A stretch of DNA of 38,790 nt from Acidobacteriaceae bacterium (GCA_025356095.1 JANXUR010000001.1:1-38790); one strand, 5' to 3'; counted from the first letter of the stretch, positions 16,882-25,394 are shown. Numbers and translations are program-made. The notes: a model not told the origin generated them from the sequence alone.

Positions 16882-17238
16882 CTATCCAGCCTTGCGCTCC
16901 TCGCTCAATAAGGCGTCCAAAACGCTCATCAGGCGCTCGGTCTTTTGGACGACTTCTTGCGAGGTGCTCTGGTGCTGCGTCCGCAAAATAAATAATTCGT
17001 CGGCAATATTCAGCGCGGCCAGCACCGCTAAACGGCCCAAATCCACCGTGTTCGTCTGCCCCGCGACGGCCCGAATCTTCGAGTCCACATACTCCGCCAA
17101 CCGCTCGATGTAGGCCGGGTCGGTGCCCCGCAAATGGTAGGCTTGGTCGAAGATGCCGACGCGCACACTGCGCGATTCCCCGGCGCTTACTGCCGAGGCT
17201 GGAGCTTCATTCCGCATCTTTGCCGACCGTTCTGCCAT
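16882..17238 (-). CDS. zapA: Cell division protein ZapA
   Basis: FtsZ-associated protein that bundles Z-ring filaments, 118 residues (normal size). The N-terminal VRVGIFDQAYHLRGTDPAYIERLAEYVDSKIR is the ZapA globular domain, and LGRLAVLAALNIADELFILR starts the dimerising helix, which ends in a coiled coil. ATG 17236-17238 is preceded by GAGG (GGCGAGGTCCT); the frame extends to 17316, but that part overlaps the neighbour upstream and lacks similarity. It follows the zapB-like gene by 19 bases, and pheT lies further upstream, an arrangement that supports the call. Confidence 0.92.
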   Translation of the reverse strand: MAERSAKMRNEAPASAVSAGESRSVRVGIFDQAYHLRGTDPAYIERLAEYVDSKIRAVAGQTNTVDLGRLAVLAALNIADELFILRTQHQSTSQEVVQKTERLMSVLDALLSEERKAG

Positions 17239-17257
17239 AGGACCTCGCCTCCCCTGC

Positions 17258-17599
17258 CTACTGCCCAGCTTCGTCCAGAGAATCCATCTCGTGTAGCATC
17301 TTTTCCACGCGCACACGAATCTCGTCGCGATCGCGATGCAACAGCGCCAACTCTTTCCGCATGGCTTCCGCTTCGCCGGCCCCCGCGTGCAACTGCGCGA
17401 CCTCTTTGCGCAGCGTTTCTACTTCCGCATCCCGCAAAATTAGGTGTTCGCGCAGTTGCTGGGCTTCGCGCTCAGCCTGCATGCGCGCTTGCCGCGCCGT
17501 GCGGTACATCTCGATGGTGCGCAATATCTTCTCTTCCAGCGACTGAAATCTTTGCGTCGCTGGAATGAGGCCGATCTGTTCCTGTGCTTGCGTTGCCAT
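17258..17599 (-). CDS. Coiled-coil protein, ZapB-like
   Basis: Protein of 113 residues, nearly all helical heptads (about 20-105: ARQARMQAEREAQQLREHL, EVETLRKEVAQLH, MRKELALLHRDRDEIRVRV). Small coiled-coil proteins next to zapA are usually ZapB-type cell-division factors, so the context carries the call; sequence alone shows only a coiled coil. The start ATG 17597-17599 has AGGAG about 11 bases upstream. A 190-base gap separates it from pheT; that gap has a -10-like TATACT (minus strand, 17701-17706), so zapB-zapA may have their own promoter. Confidence 0.7.
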   Translation of the reverse strand: MATQAQEQIGLIPATQRFQSLEEKILRTIEMYRTARQARMQAEREAQQLREHLILRDAEVETLRKEVAQLHAGAGEAEAMRKELALLHRDRDEIRVRVEKMLHEMDSLDEAGQ

Positions 17600-17790
17600 G
17601 GGGCGCGGGGTCTCCTGATTCAGCGTGTCGTGTGCTTCTGGGGATCAAAAATACCCCAAGCGGGCGAAATTGGCAGCCATAAATGCTGCATTTGAAGGGC
17701 AGTATAACCTGCCGGCTTGAGGAAAGTGCGAAAAATACGACTTTGGAGTGCGCGCGACGGTACGTGTGACAAAACCGCAGCACCGGGTCT

Positions 17791-19854
17791 CTAGCTCCGC
17801 AACACCCCGCCCAGCTTTGCCATGGCACCCACAATCGCCTGCGCCCACTGCGCTACTTCCTCCTCGCGCAGCGTCCGTTCCGCCGATTGGAATGTGGCTC
17901 GCAGCAGTACGCTCTTACTGCCTTGCGGCACGCTCGCAACCGTCCCGCCAGCCAGCACTTCCACCGGTTCCAGTTGGCGCAACTCAGCAATCCCGAGCCG
18001 CACAATTGCGGCGTGCACCGGTTCAAAGCACGTGGCATCGGTGTTGGGGAAGAGCAGCGAGAAATCGCGCTCCACCGCAGGATACTTTGGCAATGCAACA
18101 TACTTCACACTGCGCAAATTCTGCTGGTACAGCCGGTCAAGAAATATCTCGGCGACAAATACGTCCTGCTTAATCTTCCGTGCCGCCGCCATCTCCGGAT
18201 GCACCTGCCCGAACTGAGCGACCGTCGCACCATTCAGTACCGCCCGTGCCGAGCGCCCCGGATGATAGTGCGCGGCGGTATGCGAATCGTAGTAGAGGCT
18301 ATTTGCGGCAAACGGTGCCAGCAGCGCCTCCACGTCGCCCTTTACGTCAAAAAACGAATACGCTTTCGCCGCTTGGTGCACTCCGCCCGCCAAAGCCTCG
18401 CCTGCTGCGCCCAAAGCGATACGCTTGGTCTCGCGAACCATGCCGCCCGCCTCCTTGAATACGTGACCTGCTTCGAACAGCCGCACACTCTGCACACCCC
18501 GGTTCAGGTTGTAGGCCAGCATATCGAGCATCCCCGGCAGCAGGGAACTGCGCATCATGCGCGCTTCGTCGCTCATGGGATTTTCGAGCGCCAGCGGGAT
18601 CGCCGGAGAAAATCCCACTGCGTCCGCCGACGAAATGAACGTCAGTGAAATCGCCTCGTTGTAGCCCAGCGCCAGCAACCTGCAGCGCAGTCGCGCATCC
18701 TTCTCTGCGTCGGCCAACTCCACCACCGCCCCTACGTAGGGCGGAAGCGAATTTTCAAACTTGTCGTATCCGTGGACTCGTGCCAGCTCTTCAATCAGAT
18801 CAATCTCGCGCTCCACATCCAGCCGCCACGAGGGAATCTCTACGGTGTAGTCGTCCCCGTTGGCAGTTAAGCCAAAGCCCAAACGGCCAAGAATTCGCTG
18901 AAATTCCCGGTTCGGCAACACCTTGCCCAGTATGCGCTTCACTTCACTGCAGCGCAGCAGAATCGGAGGCCGCGACATCTCCCGTGCGATGGTGTCAATC
19001 GGAGCGCCCACCAGCTTGCCGCCCGCAGAAGCCAGAATCAGCTCTGCCACCCGATCCGCCGCCAGCAGCGTTGCCCCAAAATCGGCGCCCCGCTCAAAAC
19101 GATGCGAAGCATCGGTGTGCATGCCATGGCGCTTGGCCATCTTGCGCACCACCACCGGCTCAAACCATGCAGCTTCAATCAGCACGTTGGTGGTGGCTTC
19201 GGTAATCATCGAATCGAAGCCACCCATTACGCCTGCCAGCGCTACCGGCTTCACCGCATCTGCAATCACCAGATCTTCGCGCGTCAGCTTGCGTTCCACT
19301 CCATCGAGCGTCTTCAGCGTTTCGCCATCGCGCGCGCGACGCACAATAATCTTCGCGCCTTCCAGTTTGTCCAAATCGAAGGCGTGGGTCGGGTGGCCCA
19401 CCTCCCACAGCGTGTAGTTGGTCGCGTCAGCCGCGTTGTTAATCGCACGATGGTCGAGACTGTTCAGCTTCTGTGCAATCGCCGCAGGCGATGGCCCTAT
19501 CTTGACTCCGCGAATCACCCGCCCGGTGTAGCGCGCACAACCGGTGCCATCTTCAATCGCAATGGTCACTCCCGACGGGGCCGACTTATCAGACAGCGCC
19601 GGCAGTTTCGGCGCGATGGGCTTCAGAGGCACGTCATACAGCGCAGAAACTTCCCGCGCCACACCGTAATGATTCATGTCATCAGGTCGGTTGGTGGTGA
19701 TCTCCATCTCGAAGATCATGGAGTAATCAGCGCCGTCACCAGCGGCCACCGTGTTTTCCACGGCAGTGCCAGTGAGCGTCAACTCTTCTGCGAGTTGAGC
19801 GTTGCTCACCTTTACATCTACGAATTCGCGCAGCCATTGCGGAGAAAGCTTCAT
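17791..19854 (-). CDS. pheT: Phenylalanyl-tRNA synthetase beta subunit, short form
   Basis: Partner of PheS in the alpha2-beta2 enzyme, 687 residues. It contains the B3/B4 editing region (ADATNYTLWEVGHPTHAFD, ASHRFERGADFG), the B5 domain (RILGRLGFG, EIPSWRLDVEREIDLIEELARVHGYD), the catalytic-like domain (NPMSDEARMMRSSLLPGMLD, LFEAGHVF) and the C-terminal anticodon-binding fold (KYPAVERDFSLLFP to LREEEVAQW). The N-terminal EMAP/OB tRNA-binding domain of the roughly 795-residue long form is missing: TGTAVENTVAAGDGADYSM passes straight into EMEITTNRPDDMNHYG. 24 bases separate it from the pheS stop, so the two are co-transcribed. Confidence 0.96.
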   Translation of the reverse strand: MKLSPQWLREFVDVKVSNAQLAEELTLTGTAVENTVAAGDGADYSMIFEMEITTNRPDDMNHYGVAREVSALYDVPLKPIAPKLPALSDKSAPSGVTIAIEDGTGCARYTGRVIRGVKIGPSPAAIAQKLNSLDHRAINNAADATNYTLWEVGHPTHAFDLDKLEGAKIIVRRARDGETLKTLDGVERKLTREDLVIADAVKPVALAGVMGGFDSMITEATTNVLIEAAWFEPVVVRKMAKRHGMHTDASHRFERGADFGATLLAADRVAELILASAGGKLVGAPIDTIAREMSRPPILLRCSEVKRILGKVLPNREFQRILGRLGFGLTANGDDYTVEIPSWRLDVEREIDLIEELARVHGYDKFENSLPPYVGAVVELADAEKDARLRCRLLALGYNEAISLTFISSADAVGFSPAIPLALENPMSDEARMMRSSLLPGMLDMLAYNLNRGVQSVRLFEAGHVFKEAGGMVRETKRIALGAAGEALAGGVHQAAKAYSFFDVKGDVEALLAPFAANSLYYDSHTAAHYHPGRSARAVLNGATVAQFGQVHPEMAAARKIKQDVFVAEIFLDRLYQQNLRSVKYVALPKYPAVERDFSLLFPNTDATCFEPVHAAIVRLGIAELRQLEPVEVLAGGTVASVPQGSKSVLLRATFQSAERTLREEEVAQWAQAIVGAMAKLGGVLRS

Positions 19855-19878
19855 AGATATTTATGCACCTACCTGACG

Positions 19879-20991
19879 CTAGGCAAACTGTTCCAAAAAC
19901 CGCACGTCACCGTTATAGAACAGCTGAATGTCATCCACGCCATACTTCATAATCGCGATGCGCTCCACGCCCATGCCAAAGGCAAAGCCGCTCACCGTGG
20001 TCGCGTCATAGTCCACGAAGTTGTACACGTTAGGATCCACCATGCCGCAGCCCAGCAGCTCAATCCATCCGCTGGATTTGCAGTTCCGGCAAGGCCCGCC
20101 ATCGCGCTGGCCCTTGCCGTTGCAAAAGATGCAACTGATCTGCATGTCGGCGCTGGGCTCGGTAAACGGAAAAAATGACGGGTAAAACCGCGTCTTCACA
20201 CTCGAACCGAACAGCATCTTCATCGCATGATCGAGTGTGCCCTTCAGGTCGCAGAAAGTAATGTTCTCATCCACGGCCAAGCCTTCCACTTGATGAAAGA
20301 CCGGCGAATGCGTGGCATCGGCTGCGTCATTGCGATGAACCTTGCCCGGACACAGCACCCGAATCGGCGGCTTCTGCTGCATCATCGAACGAATCTGCAC
20401 CGGCGAAGTATGCGTGCGCAGCAGCAGTCGGTCGCGCAGCGCTTTGCCTTCTTGCCCGGCGATGAACAGGGTATCTTGCGTATCGCGCGCAGGGTGGTTC
20501 GGCGGAAAGTTCAGCGCCTCAAAATTGTAGAAGTCGGTCTCAACCTCTGGCCCTTCGGCAATCGAGTATCCGAGATTGCGAAAGACCGAAGCAATCTCGT
20601 GCATCGTCCGCATCACGGGATGCTCGGCACCCAAAGGCTGGCGAGTCCCCGGCAGGGTGACGTCGAGATGGTCACCATACAGTTGCCCTGCTGCACTTGC
20701 GGACTGCATTCGCTGCTCGGTCGCCTCCACGTGCGCGGTCACCAGCTTATTCAGCTCGTTCACCCGCTGTCCGGCTTCACGCTTTGCCTCTTTCGGAGAG
20801 CCCTTCAGCCAAAGTTCATTTACCTGGGTCAGGATGCCATTCTTGCGCGCCATCCAGCGGTTGCGGAATGCTTCCAGCTCAGCCGCCGTAACGGCAGCCG
20901 ATTCCTGCATCAGCGCAGCCTGCAACTCGGCAGCCGCAGCGGCCAGCGCTTCCGGCGAAAAATCTGTTAGTGGAGGAACGGTGTAGGCCAT
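19879..20991 (-). CDS. pheS: Phenylalanyl-tRNA synthetase alpha subunit
   Basis: Catalytic subunit of PheRS, 370 residues, slightly long. The N-terminal coiled coil (about 1-95, ALAAAAAELQAALMQESAAV onward) binds tRNA-Phe. The class II core has HPVMRTMHEIASVFRNLGYS, HTSPVQIRSM, KVHRNDAADATHSPVFHQVEGL, SFFPFTEPSADMQ and FGMGVERIAIMKYG. A Cys cluster CIFCNGKG ... CRNCKSSGWIELLG sits just before motif 3, seen in many bacterial PheS and likely a zinc site. Starts at ATG 20991. A terminator-like hairpin separates it from rplT. Confidence 0.97.
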   Translation of the reverse strand: MAYTVPPLTDFSPEALAAAAAELQAALMQESAAVTAAELEAFRNRWMARKNGILTQVNELWLKGSPKEAKREAGQRVNELNKLVTAHVEATEQRMQSASAAGQLYGDHLDVTLPGTRQPLGAEHPVMRTMHEIASVFRNLGYSIAEGPEVETDFYNFEALNFPPNHPARDTQDTLFIAGQEGKALRDRLLLRTHTSPVQIRSMMQQKPPIRVLCPGKVHRNDAADATHSPVFHQVEGLAVDENITFCDLKGTLDHAMKMLFGSSVKTRFYPSFFPFTEPSADMQISCIFCNGKGQRDGGPCRNCKSSGWIELLGCGMVDPNVYNFVDYDATTVSGFAFGMGVERIAIMKYGVDDIQLFYNGDVRFLEQFA

Positions 20992-21027
20992 AGCGTGTCA
21001 CCATCATAAACAAACGTGCGTCGAACC

Positions 21028-21062
21028 AAAACAATCAGCCCACCGCAATCCGCGATGGGCTG
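21028..21062 (-). terminator. Hairpin with T-rich tail between rplT and pheS
   Basis: On the minus strand, CAGCCCA (21056-21062) pairs with TGGGCTG (21036-21042) around a 13-base loop, followed by ATTGTTTT. It would end or attenuate the infC-rpmI-rplT transcript before pheS, allowing separate control of pheST. Confidence 0.55.
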
Positions 21063-21087
21063 ATGAAAACTGCGAAGCACTCCGCCC

Positions 21088-21465
21088 TTACGCGGCCTTT
21101 TTTGGCTTCGCGGCGATTGCAGTCTTGGCCTGCTCGCACAGGTTGGCAAAACCCTTGGGGTCATGCACGGCGATGTCGGCCAGAATCTTGCGGTCAAGTT
21201 CGATCTCGGCCAGATTCAGGCCGTGGATGAACTGGTTGTAGCTGAGGCCAGAAAGCTGGGTGGCGGCGCCAATGCGCACAATCCACAGTGAGCGGTATTG
21301 CCGCTTTTTCTGCTTGCGGCCAGAGTAAGCGAACTTCAGTCCGCGCTCGACCGCTTCTTTTGCGGCCCGATAAAGTTTTGATTTGGTTAAGAAATATCCA
21401 CTGGCGCGCTCAAGAATCTTTTTGCGGCGCTGGCGGCGTTTCGTTCCACGTTTTACGCGAGGCAT
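21088..21465 (-). CDS. rplT: 50S ribosomal protein L20
   Basis: 23S rRNA-binding assembly protein, 125 residues. It begins [25 protein letters not shown] with the basic N-terminal extension and then [29 protein letters not shown], diagnostic for L20; it ends in a Lys/Ala tail. Third gene of the infC-rpmI-rplT set. The 276 bases between it and rpmI (21466-21741) are longer than usual and hold no gene I can support. L20 represses this operon in other bacteria; I could not identify a binding site by eye. Confidence 0.98.
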   Translation of the reverse strand: MPRVKRGTKRRQRRKKILERASGYFLTKSKLYRAAKEAVERGLKFAYSGRKQKKRQYRSLWIVRIGAATQLSGLSYNQFIHGLNLAEIELDRKILADIAVHDPKGFANLCEQAKTAIAAKPKKAA

Positions 21466-21741
21466 GGCAACTGCTCCTTTTTGAGTGTGGCGGCGAAGAC
21501 TCCAGCATTGCTACCGGGCTTCTTCCGCGTTTCAGAACCCTCAGCACCTGCTTTTGGCTTGTCACCAAAGTGCATTTGCGGGGCCTACGATGGCTGGAGG
21601 CAGGATTTTAGGTCGGCCTCTTTACTCACCGTGCGCCGGATTTCTTGCAACCTCAACCGTCCGGCGGCTTTTACTGCTGTTATTGCTACTGCCTGCTACC
21701 GCCGCGCCGTAATCATTCGCAAACCCGGCGCGGGAAAATGT

Positions 21742-21939
21742 TTATGCGTAAGGAATCATCCGCTTGATGACGGGCGTATCGGCGTCCGAAGCCAGCACAA
21801 TTTGGCTGAGCTTGTTCTTCCGTTTCCGCGCCTTCGAGGTCAAAATGTGCCGCGCGCCTACCTGCCCGCGCTTTACTTTGCCCGTCGCCGTCAGCTTAAA
21901 GCGCTTGGCTGCGCCTTTATGTGTTTTGATCTTTGGCAT
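21742..21939 (-). CDS. rpmI: 50S ribosomal protein L35
   Basis: Small ribosomal protein, 65 residues: [25 protein letters not shown] at the start, then [18 protein letters not shown]. The frame is open upstream to 22137, but that extension has no ribosomal similarity and includes a tandem repeat, so ATG 21937-21939 is the start. Confidence 0.97.
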   Translation of the reverse strand: MPKIKTHKGAAKRFKLTATGKVKRGQVGARHILTSKARKRKNKLSQIVLASDADTPVIKRMIPYA

Positions 21940-22060
21940 AACGTCCTTCTTGCTTGTTTGAAAAACTACCGCTACCGCACTGCGCGGCCCATCGCAGACT
22001 ACTACCGCACAGCAAACTTGTAGAACCGGACAAGCCCTCAGGCCATCGCCCGCTTCATTC

Positions 22061-22114
22061 TTGTCATGCTCGGCATACTTGTCATGCTCGGCATACTTCT
22101 CATGCTCGGCATGC
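22061..22114. repeat. Three tandem 18-bp repeats in the infC-rpmI gap
   Basis: The unit TTGTCATGCTCGGCATAC occurs at 22061-22078 and 22079-22096, and a third copy with two changes at 22097-22114. It lies in the 294-base gap between infC and rpmI (21940-22233). Read in the rpmI frame it would encode a repeated AEHDKY, but that frame is not thought to be translated. Each unit contains GCATG/CATGC pieces that could pair. Confidence 0.85.
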
Positions 22115-22233
22115 GCACAATTGCTGCGCAAACCCAACGTGCCTTTTCGTCGCTTACCGCGCCCCGGTTGGCGAATCCCCCGGCGCAGCTTCTTTTCGAG
22201 AAGTGCAGGAAAAGAAAAAGCCCTACGAGGACA

Positions 22234-22923
22234 CTACGACGTCGTTGCCGCTGGCGGAACTTCCGCCACTACTGGTTTTGCCGTTTCCACTGCGGGCGGC
22301 GCGGCTGCTTCCCCCTGCGGTGCAGCTGCTTCCCCCTGCGGTGCAGCCGGCTTGGCCGCTGCTGCATCCGCCAGCGGAGGCCGTACCGTCTTCGGAACCT
22401 TGGTCGGCTCAGTCTTATGCGGGGCCAGAATCACGTGCAGGGTATTGCCTTCCTGCCGCGCCCGGAACTCCACAATCGCCTGGTTGCCAATATCTTTAAT
22501 CAGCCGGTCTAGAATCCCCAGCCCCAAACTTTGCCGCGTCATTTCGCGACCGCGGAAGAAGATGGTTGCCTTCACCTTGTCGCCTTCGCCCAAAAACCGC
22601 AGCGCGTGGTTCTTTTTCGTCTCGTAGTCGTGATCGTCCACATTGATGCGGAACTTCACTTCTTTGACGATGATCTGCTTCTGGTTCTTCTTGGCAACCC
22701 GCTCCTGCTTTTCCTGCTGATACATGAACTTGCCGTAGTCCATGATGCGGCAAACAGGGGGTTGAGCCGTAGGCGAAATCTCCACCAAATCCAAGTTCTT
22801 TTCCCGGGCCAACTTCAGCGCTTCAAACGGGACCATGATCCCAACCTGACCGCCTTCGTCGTCAATCACGCGCACTTCGCGTGCCCGGATGCGCTCATTG
22901 ATGCGTGTAAACCGCTTATCGAT
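22234..22923 (-). CDS. infC: Translation initiation factor IF-3, probable ATC start
   Basis: Controls fidelity of start-codon choice and subunit dissociation. The conserved IF3 N-terminus RINERIRAREVRVIDDEGGQ is encoded only if translation starts upstream of the first GTG (22875). Between that motif and an in-frame TAG further upstream there is no ATG, GTG or TTG. ATC at 22921-22923 lies 5 bases after GGAGG (22929-22933) and gives (M)DKRFTRINERIR, 229 residues. The rest is standard (MDYGKFMYQQEKQ, KEVKFRINVDDHDYETKKNHALRFLGEGDKVK) apart from an Ala/Pro-rich C-terminal tail of about 50 residues with a doubled PQGEAAA. ATT/ATC starts are known for infC in E. coli and Myxococcus and allow autoregulation by IF3. 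Confidence 0.93.
   Translation of the reverse strand: MDKRFTRINERIRAREVRVIDDEGGQVGIMVPFEALKLAREKNLDLVEISPTAQPPVCRIMDYGKFMYQQEKQERVAKKNQKQIIVKEVKFRINVDDHDYETKKNHALRFLGEGDKVKATIFFRGREMTRQSLGLGILDRLIKDIGNQAIVEFRARQEGNTLHVILAPHKTEPTKVPKTVRPPLADAAAAKPAAPQGEAAAPQGEAAAPPAVETAKPVVAEVPPAATTS
22304..22345. repeat. 21-bp exact tandem duplication in the infC tail
   Basis: Two identical 21-base units (22304-22324 and 22325-22345), starting GCTGCTTCCCCCTGC. They keep the frame and add one seven-residue PQGEAAA-type repeat to the disordered C-terminal tail of IF3. Confidence 0.9.
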
Positions 22924-22983
22924 ACAATCCTCCGTGCGCTTGCCTAAATAAAAGGCTGCAAAACGCAGTGAAACGCACTACAA

Positions 22984-22992
22984 AGTATAGCA
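22984..22992 (-). promoter_or_regulatory. Extended -10 promoter of infC
   Basis: On the minus strand TGCTATACT (22992 to 22984) matches an extended -10 (TGnTATAAT-like). No good -35 is visible; a run of C precedes it. It would give a leader of about 50 bases before the infC ATC, containing a small AGTG/CACT hairpin. Confidence 0.5.
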
Positions 22993-23065
22993 CGGCAAGG
23001 GGGGGCTTCCCCAGCTTCCGTACCCACTCCACCCCTCGTCACCAATCAAGCGATATCCCGGCACG

Positions 23066-24499
23066 TCAGTGCCGGGAGGCGGCAGTTACCAGATCACCAG
23101 CGCCGCCCTGCGGGACGGCACTGCCCGCCAACACTAACGCGTCGGCGACATCTACCTTGACCCTTACCCACCGGTTGGCCTCATGTTCCCCCGCCAGCCG
23201 CATTTTCAGATAGTTGTCTGTGAGTGCCTCGGTGCTCTTGCCATCAAAGCCGCCCAATGTAATCGCCTCCAGCGTGTGCCCTACAAACGACCTGCGAAAC
23301 GCCTCGCCCTTTGCCGTCGCCAGTTCGCGCAGCGCGCGGTTGCGCTCCCGCGCCACCGCCATCGGCACCTGCCGCATCTCCGCCGCGGGCGTGGTGGGCC
23401 GCGGCGAATAAGTAAACACGTGCAGATAGGTGAACGGCAGATCCTCAATCATGCGCCGCGTCTCTTCAAACTCCGCATCGGTTTCGCCCGGAAAGCCGAC
23501 CATCACATCCGCGCCAATTGCCGCCGTCGGCATCGCGGCGCGAATCGCTTCCAGCCGCCCGCGATAATGCCACGGCCGGTACTTGCGATGCATCCGCCGC
23601 AGCACGGCGTCGCTGCCCGATTGCATCGGTATATGCGCGTGCTTCGCAATGCGCTGCGAACTCGCCATCCGCGCAATCAGGTCGTCCGACCAATCCATCG
23701 GCTCAACCGAACTGATGCGAATCTTCGCCATCGCGGTCTCATCCAGAATCGCCCGCAGCACGTCAGTGAGCCGCAGTTGGTTGCGCGTGCCCCCGGCAAA
23801 GTCCCGTCCCCAGCGCCCCAAGTTGATGCCCGAAAGAACCACCTCCTGATAGCCCGCCGCCGCCAGCGCTCTTACTTCCCCCACAATCCGCTCCAGCGGC
23901 ATCGAACGGCTTTGCCCGCGAGTGAACGGAATAATGCAGAATGAGCAGCGGTTGTTGCAACCATCCTGAATTTTGAGGTTGGGGCGCGTCCGGTCGCCGG
24001 CTGCATCCAGCACCGGCGCGGTCAGTAGTTCGCTGTGGGCAAAAATGTCGCTGATAAAAATCGGTGCGGCATCCAAACGGTCGGAGGCACCCAAGGCGAG
24101 CGTAGTGAGGGGCACAAAATTCGATGGGCGTGCTTCCACTTCTTGCACGCCAGCAAACGCCAGCATTCCGCTGGTGGCGATCTCGGCGAGGCTCTGCTTG
24201 TGCGAGTTGCCCACCACCCAGGTGACGCCCGGCAGGGCTGCCACTTCTTGCGGGGCGCGTTGCGCGTAGCACCCGGTTACCAGTACCTTGCTGAGCGGAT
24301 GTTGACGCTGAATGCGCCGTACTGCGGCTCGGGCATCTTGATCAGCAGCGGCGGTCACGCTGCAGGTGTTCAGCACCACCACTTCGGCGTCGGTTGCGGT
24401 TTCGGCGCGGGCCCAGCCGCGTTCCAGAAACTGCTGCTCTATCGCGGCGCCATCTGCCTGCGTGGCGCGGCAACCGAAATTTTCCACGTAAAACCGCAT
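23066..24499 (-). CDS. mtaB: tRNA t6A37 methylthiotransferase (MtaB type)
   Basis: Radical-SAM enzyme that adds a methylthio group to t6A at position 37 of tRNA, 477 residues. The UPF0004 domain carries C10, C46 and C77 for the auxiliary 4Fe-4S cluster (VENFGCRATQADG, LNTCSVT, VTGCYAQ). The radical-SAM motif is C181-NNR-C185-SF-C188, followed by GINLGRWGRD and GADVMVGFPGETDAEFEET; the TRAM domain closes the protein. FGCRxxQADG at the start separates the MtaB group from MiaB and RimO. The stop codon lies in the loop of a GC hairpin (23057-23064 / 23069-23076). It lies upstream of infC and downstream of the zinc-ribbon gene on the same strand. Confidence 0.9.
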   Translation of the reverse strand: MRFYVENFGCRATQADGAAIEQQFLERGWARAETATDAEVVVLNTCSVTAAADQDARAAVRRIQRQHPLSKVLVTGCYAQRAPQEVAALPGVTWVVGNSHKQSLAEIATSGMLAFAGVQEVEARPSNFVPLTTLALGASDRLDAAPIFISDIFAHSELLTAPVLDAAGDRTRPNLKIQDGCNNRCSFCIIPFTRGQSRSMPLERIVGEVRALAAAGYQEVVLSGINLGRWGRDFAGGTRNQLRLTDVLRAILDETAMAKIRISSVEPMDWSDDLIARMASSQRIAKHAHIPMQSGSDAVLRRMHRKYRPWHYRGRLEAIRAAMPTAAIGADVMVGFPGETDAEFEETRRMIEDLPFTYLHVFTYSPRPTTPAAEMRQVPMAVARERNRALRELATAKGEAFRRSFVGHTLEAITLGGFDGKSTEALTDNYLKMRLAGEHEANRWVRVKVDVADALVLAGSAVPQGGAGDLVTAASRH

Positions 24500-24575
24500 A
24501 TTGCCAGTTTACCAGCGGCACCAGTGCCGGGCTCTCCACTCACCGTACTGGATGCCTCAATGGATGCCTTAATCG

Positions 24576-24920
24576 CTACTGAGGTAGCTCGCGGAGCGAA
24601 TTCCCAGTTTCGCCAGAGAGTTGAGCCTGTCGAGAGTTCCAGAGGCATTCACGGCACAGCACCGGGCGGCCTTGAGTCGGACGGAAGGGAACTGTGACGG
24701 GCTTGGCACACTCACGGCACTCCAGCGTTGTCTTAACCGGCGTGGCGCTTTGCATGGAAATGCCTCTTCGCGCCAGATAATTCCGCCGTTCTTTGCAAGG
24801 CCGGCAGCGCTTGGGTGCATTCTTGAACTGCTTATCGTGAAAGAAAAGTTGTTCCCCGGCAGAGAACACAAAATCCTCTCCGCAATCGAGGCAAGTTAGA
24901 ATCCGGTCGACAAAATACAT
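24576..24920 (-). CDS. Double zinc-ribbon protein
   Basis: Protein of 114 residues with two four-cysteine sites. The first is C10-LD-C13 with C39-RP-C42 in the pattern seen in probable zinc-ribbon proteins (LTCLDCGEDFVFSAGEQ, FFHDKQFKNAPKRCRPCKE). The second is C68-RE-C71 with C89-RE-C92. The C-terminal 20 residues are polar. Function unknown; it could bind nucleic acid or act as an adaptor. It starts at ATG 24920 and lies between rpsU and mtaB on the same strand. The 276-base gap upstream (24921-25196) holds short repeats of TGCTGCACT and a GC hairpin near 25170, but no gene. Confidence 0.82.
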   Translation of the reverse strand: MYFVDRILTCLDCGEDFVFSAGEQLFFHDKQFKNAPKRCRPCKERRNYLARRGISMQSATPVKTTLECRECAKPVTVPFRPTQGRPVLCRECLWNSRQAQLSGETGNSLRELPQ

Positions 24921-25196
24921 GGCACAGGCCCCCCAGGCCTACAGCCTTGGCCGGAGTAGCGAAAGCAGTGCGAGGGCACGTGGGCACCCTGCACCGTATT
25001 TCCGCGAAGGAAATCCGGCCAGTTTGTGACCACCCCTTGTCGTAGATATTCCAGTAACGGCGGCGCTCTTTGGCACCTGCCGCTTACAGCGGACAAAAAT
25101 CGCTTGCTGCACTTTGTTACAATCTGCTGCACTCTGATGCACTCTGCGGGGAACAGAGGTAGTAGCGGGCCACTGTTGCCAGCGGCCCAGCCCAGA

Positions 25197-25394
25197 CTAG
25201 TCCTGCTCTTTGCGAGCCTTTTTCCGGCTCCGCTTGCGAGCCAGAGCTTCTTTCACGCGTTTCTTCTCACCCGGTTTCAGATAAAAAGAATGACGCTTCA
25301 CTTCCTTGATGATGTCCTCGGTCTGCACTTTACGCTTGAAACGACGCAATGCATTCTCGAGAGGCTCACCCTCTTGGAGACGTATCTCCGCCAA
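25197..25394 (-). CDS. rpsU: 30S ribosomal protein S21
   Basis: Small-subunit protein near the anti-Shine-Dalgarno end of 16S rRNA, 65 residues: LENALRRFKRKVQTEDIIKEVKRHSFYLKPGEKKR and then a basic tail KEALARKRSRKKARKEQD. The start is TTG (25392-25394) with GGGGGTG about 10 bases upstream; no ATG lies nearby in the frame. A sigma-70-type promoter lies just upstream. Separate from the other ribosomal genes of the window. Confidence 0.96.
   Translation of the reverse strand: MAEIRLQEGEPLENALRRFKRKVQTEDIIKEVKRHSFYLKPGEKKRVKEALARKRSRKKARKEQD

Noticed and set aside
19102-20178. 358-residue open frame on the plus strand
   Set aside because: Runs across the complementary strand of both pheT and pheS; His/Arg-rich low-quality composition, typical of GC-rich shadow frames.
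21940-22137. In-frame N-terminal extension of L35 with repeated AEHDKY
   Set aside because: L35 begins MPKIK in all bacteria known to me; the extension is made of an intergenic tandem repeat and lacks a ribosome-binding site.
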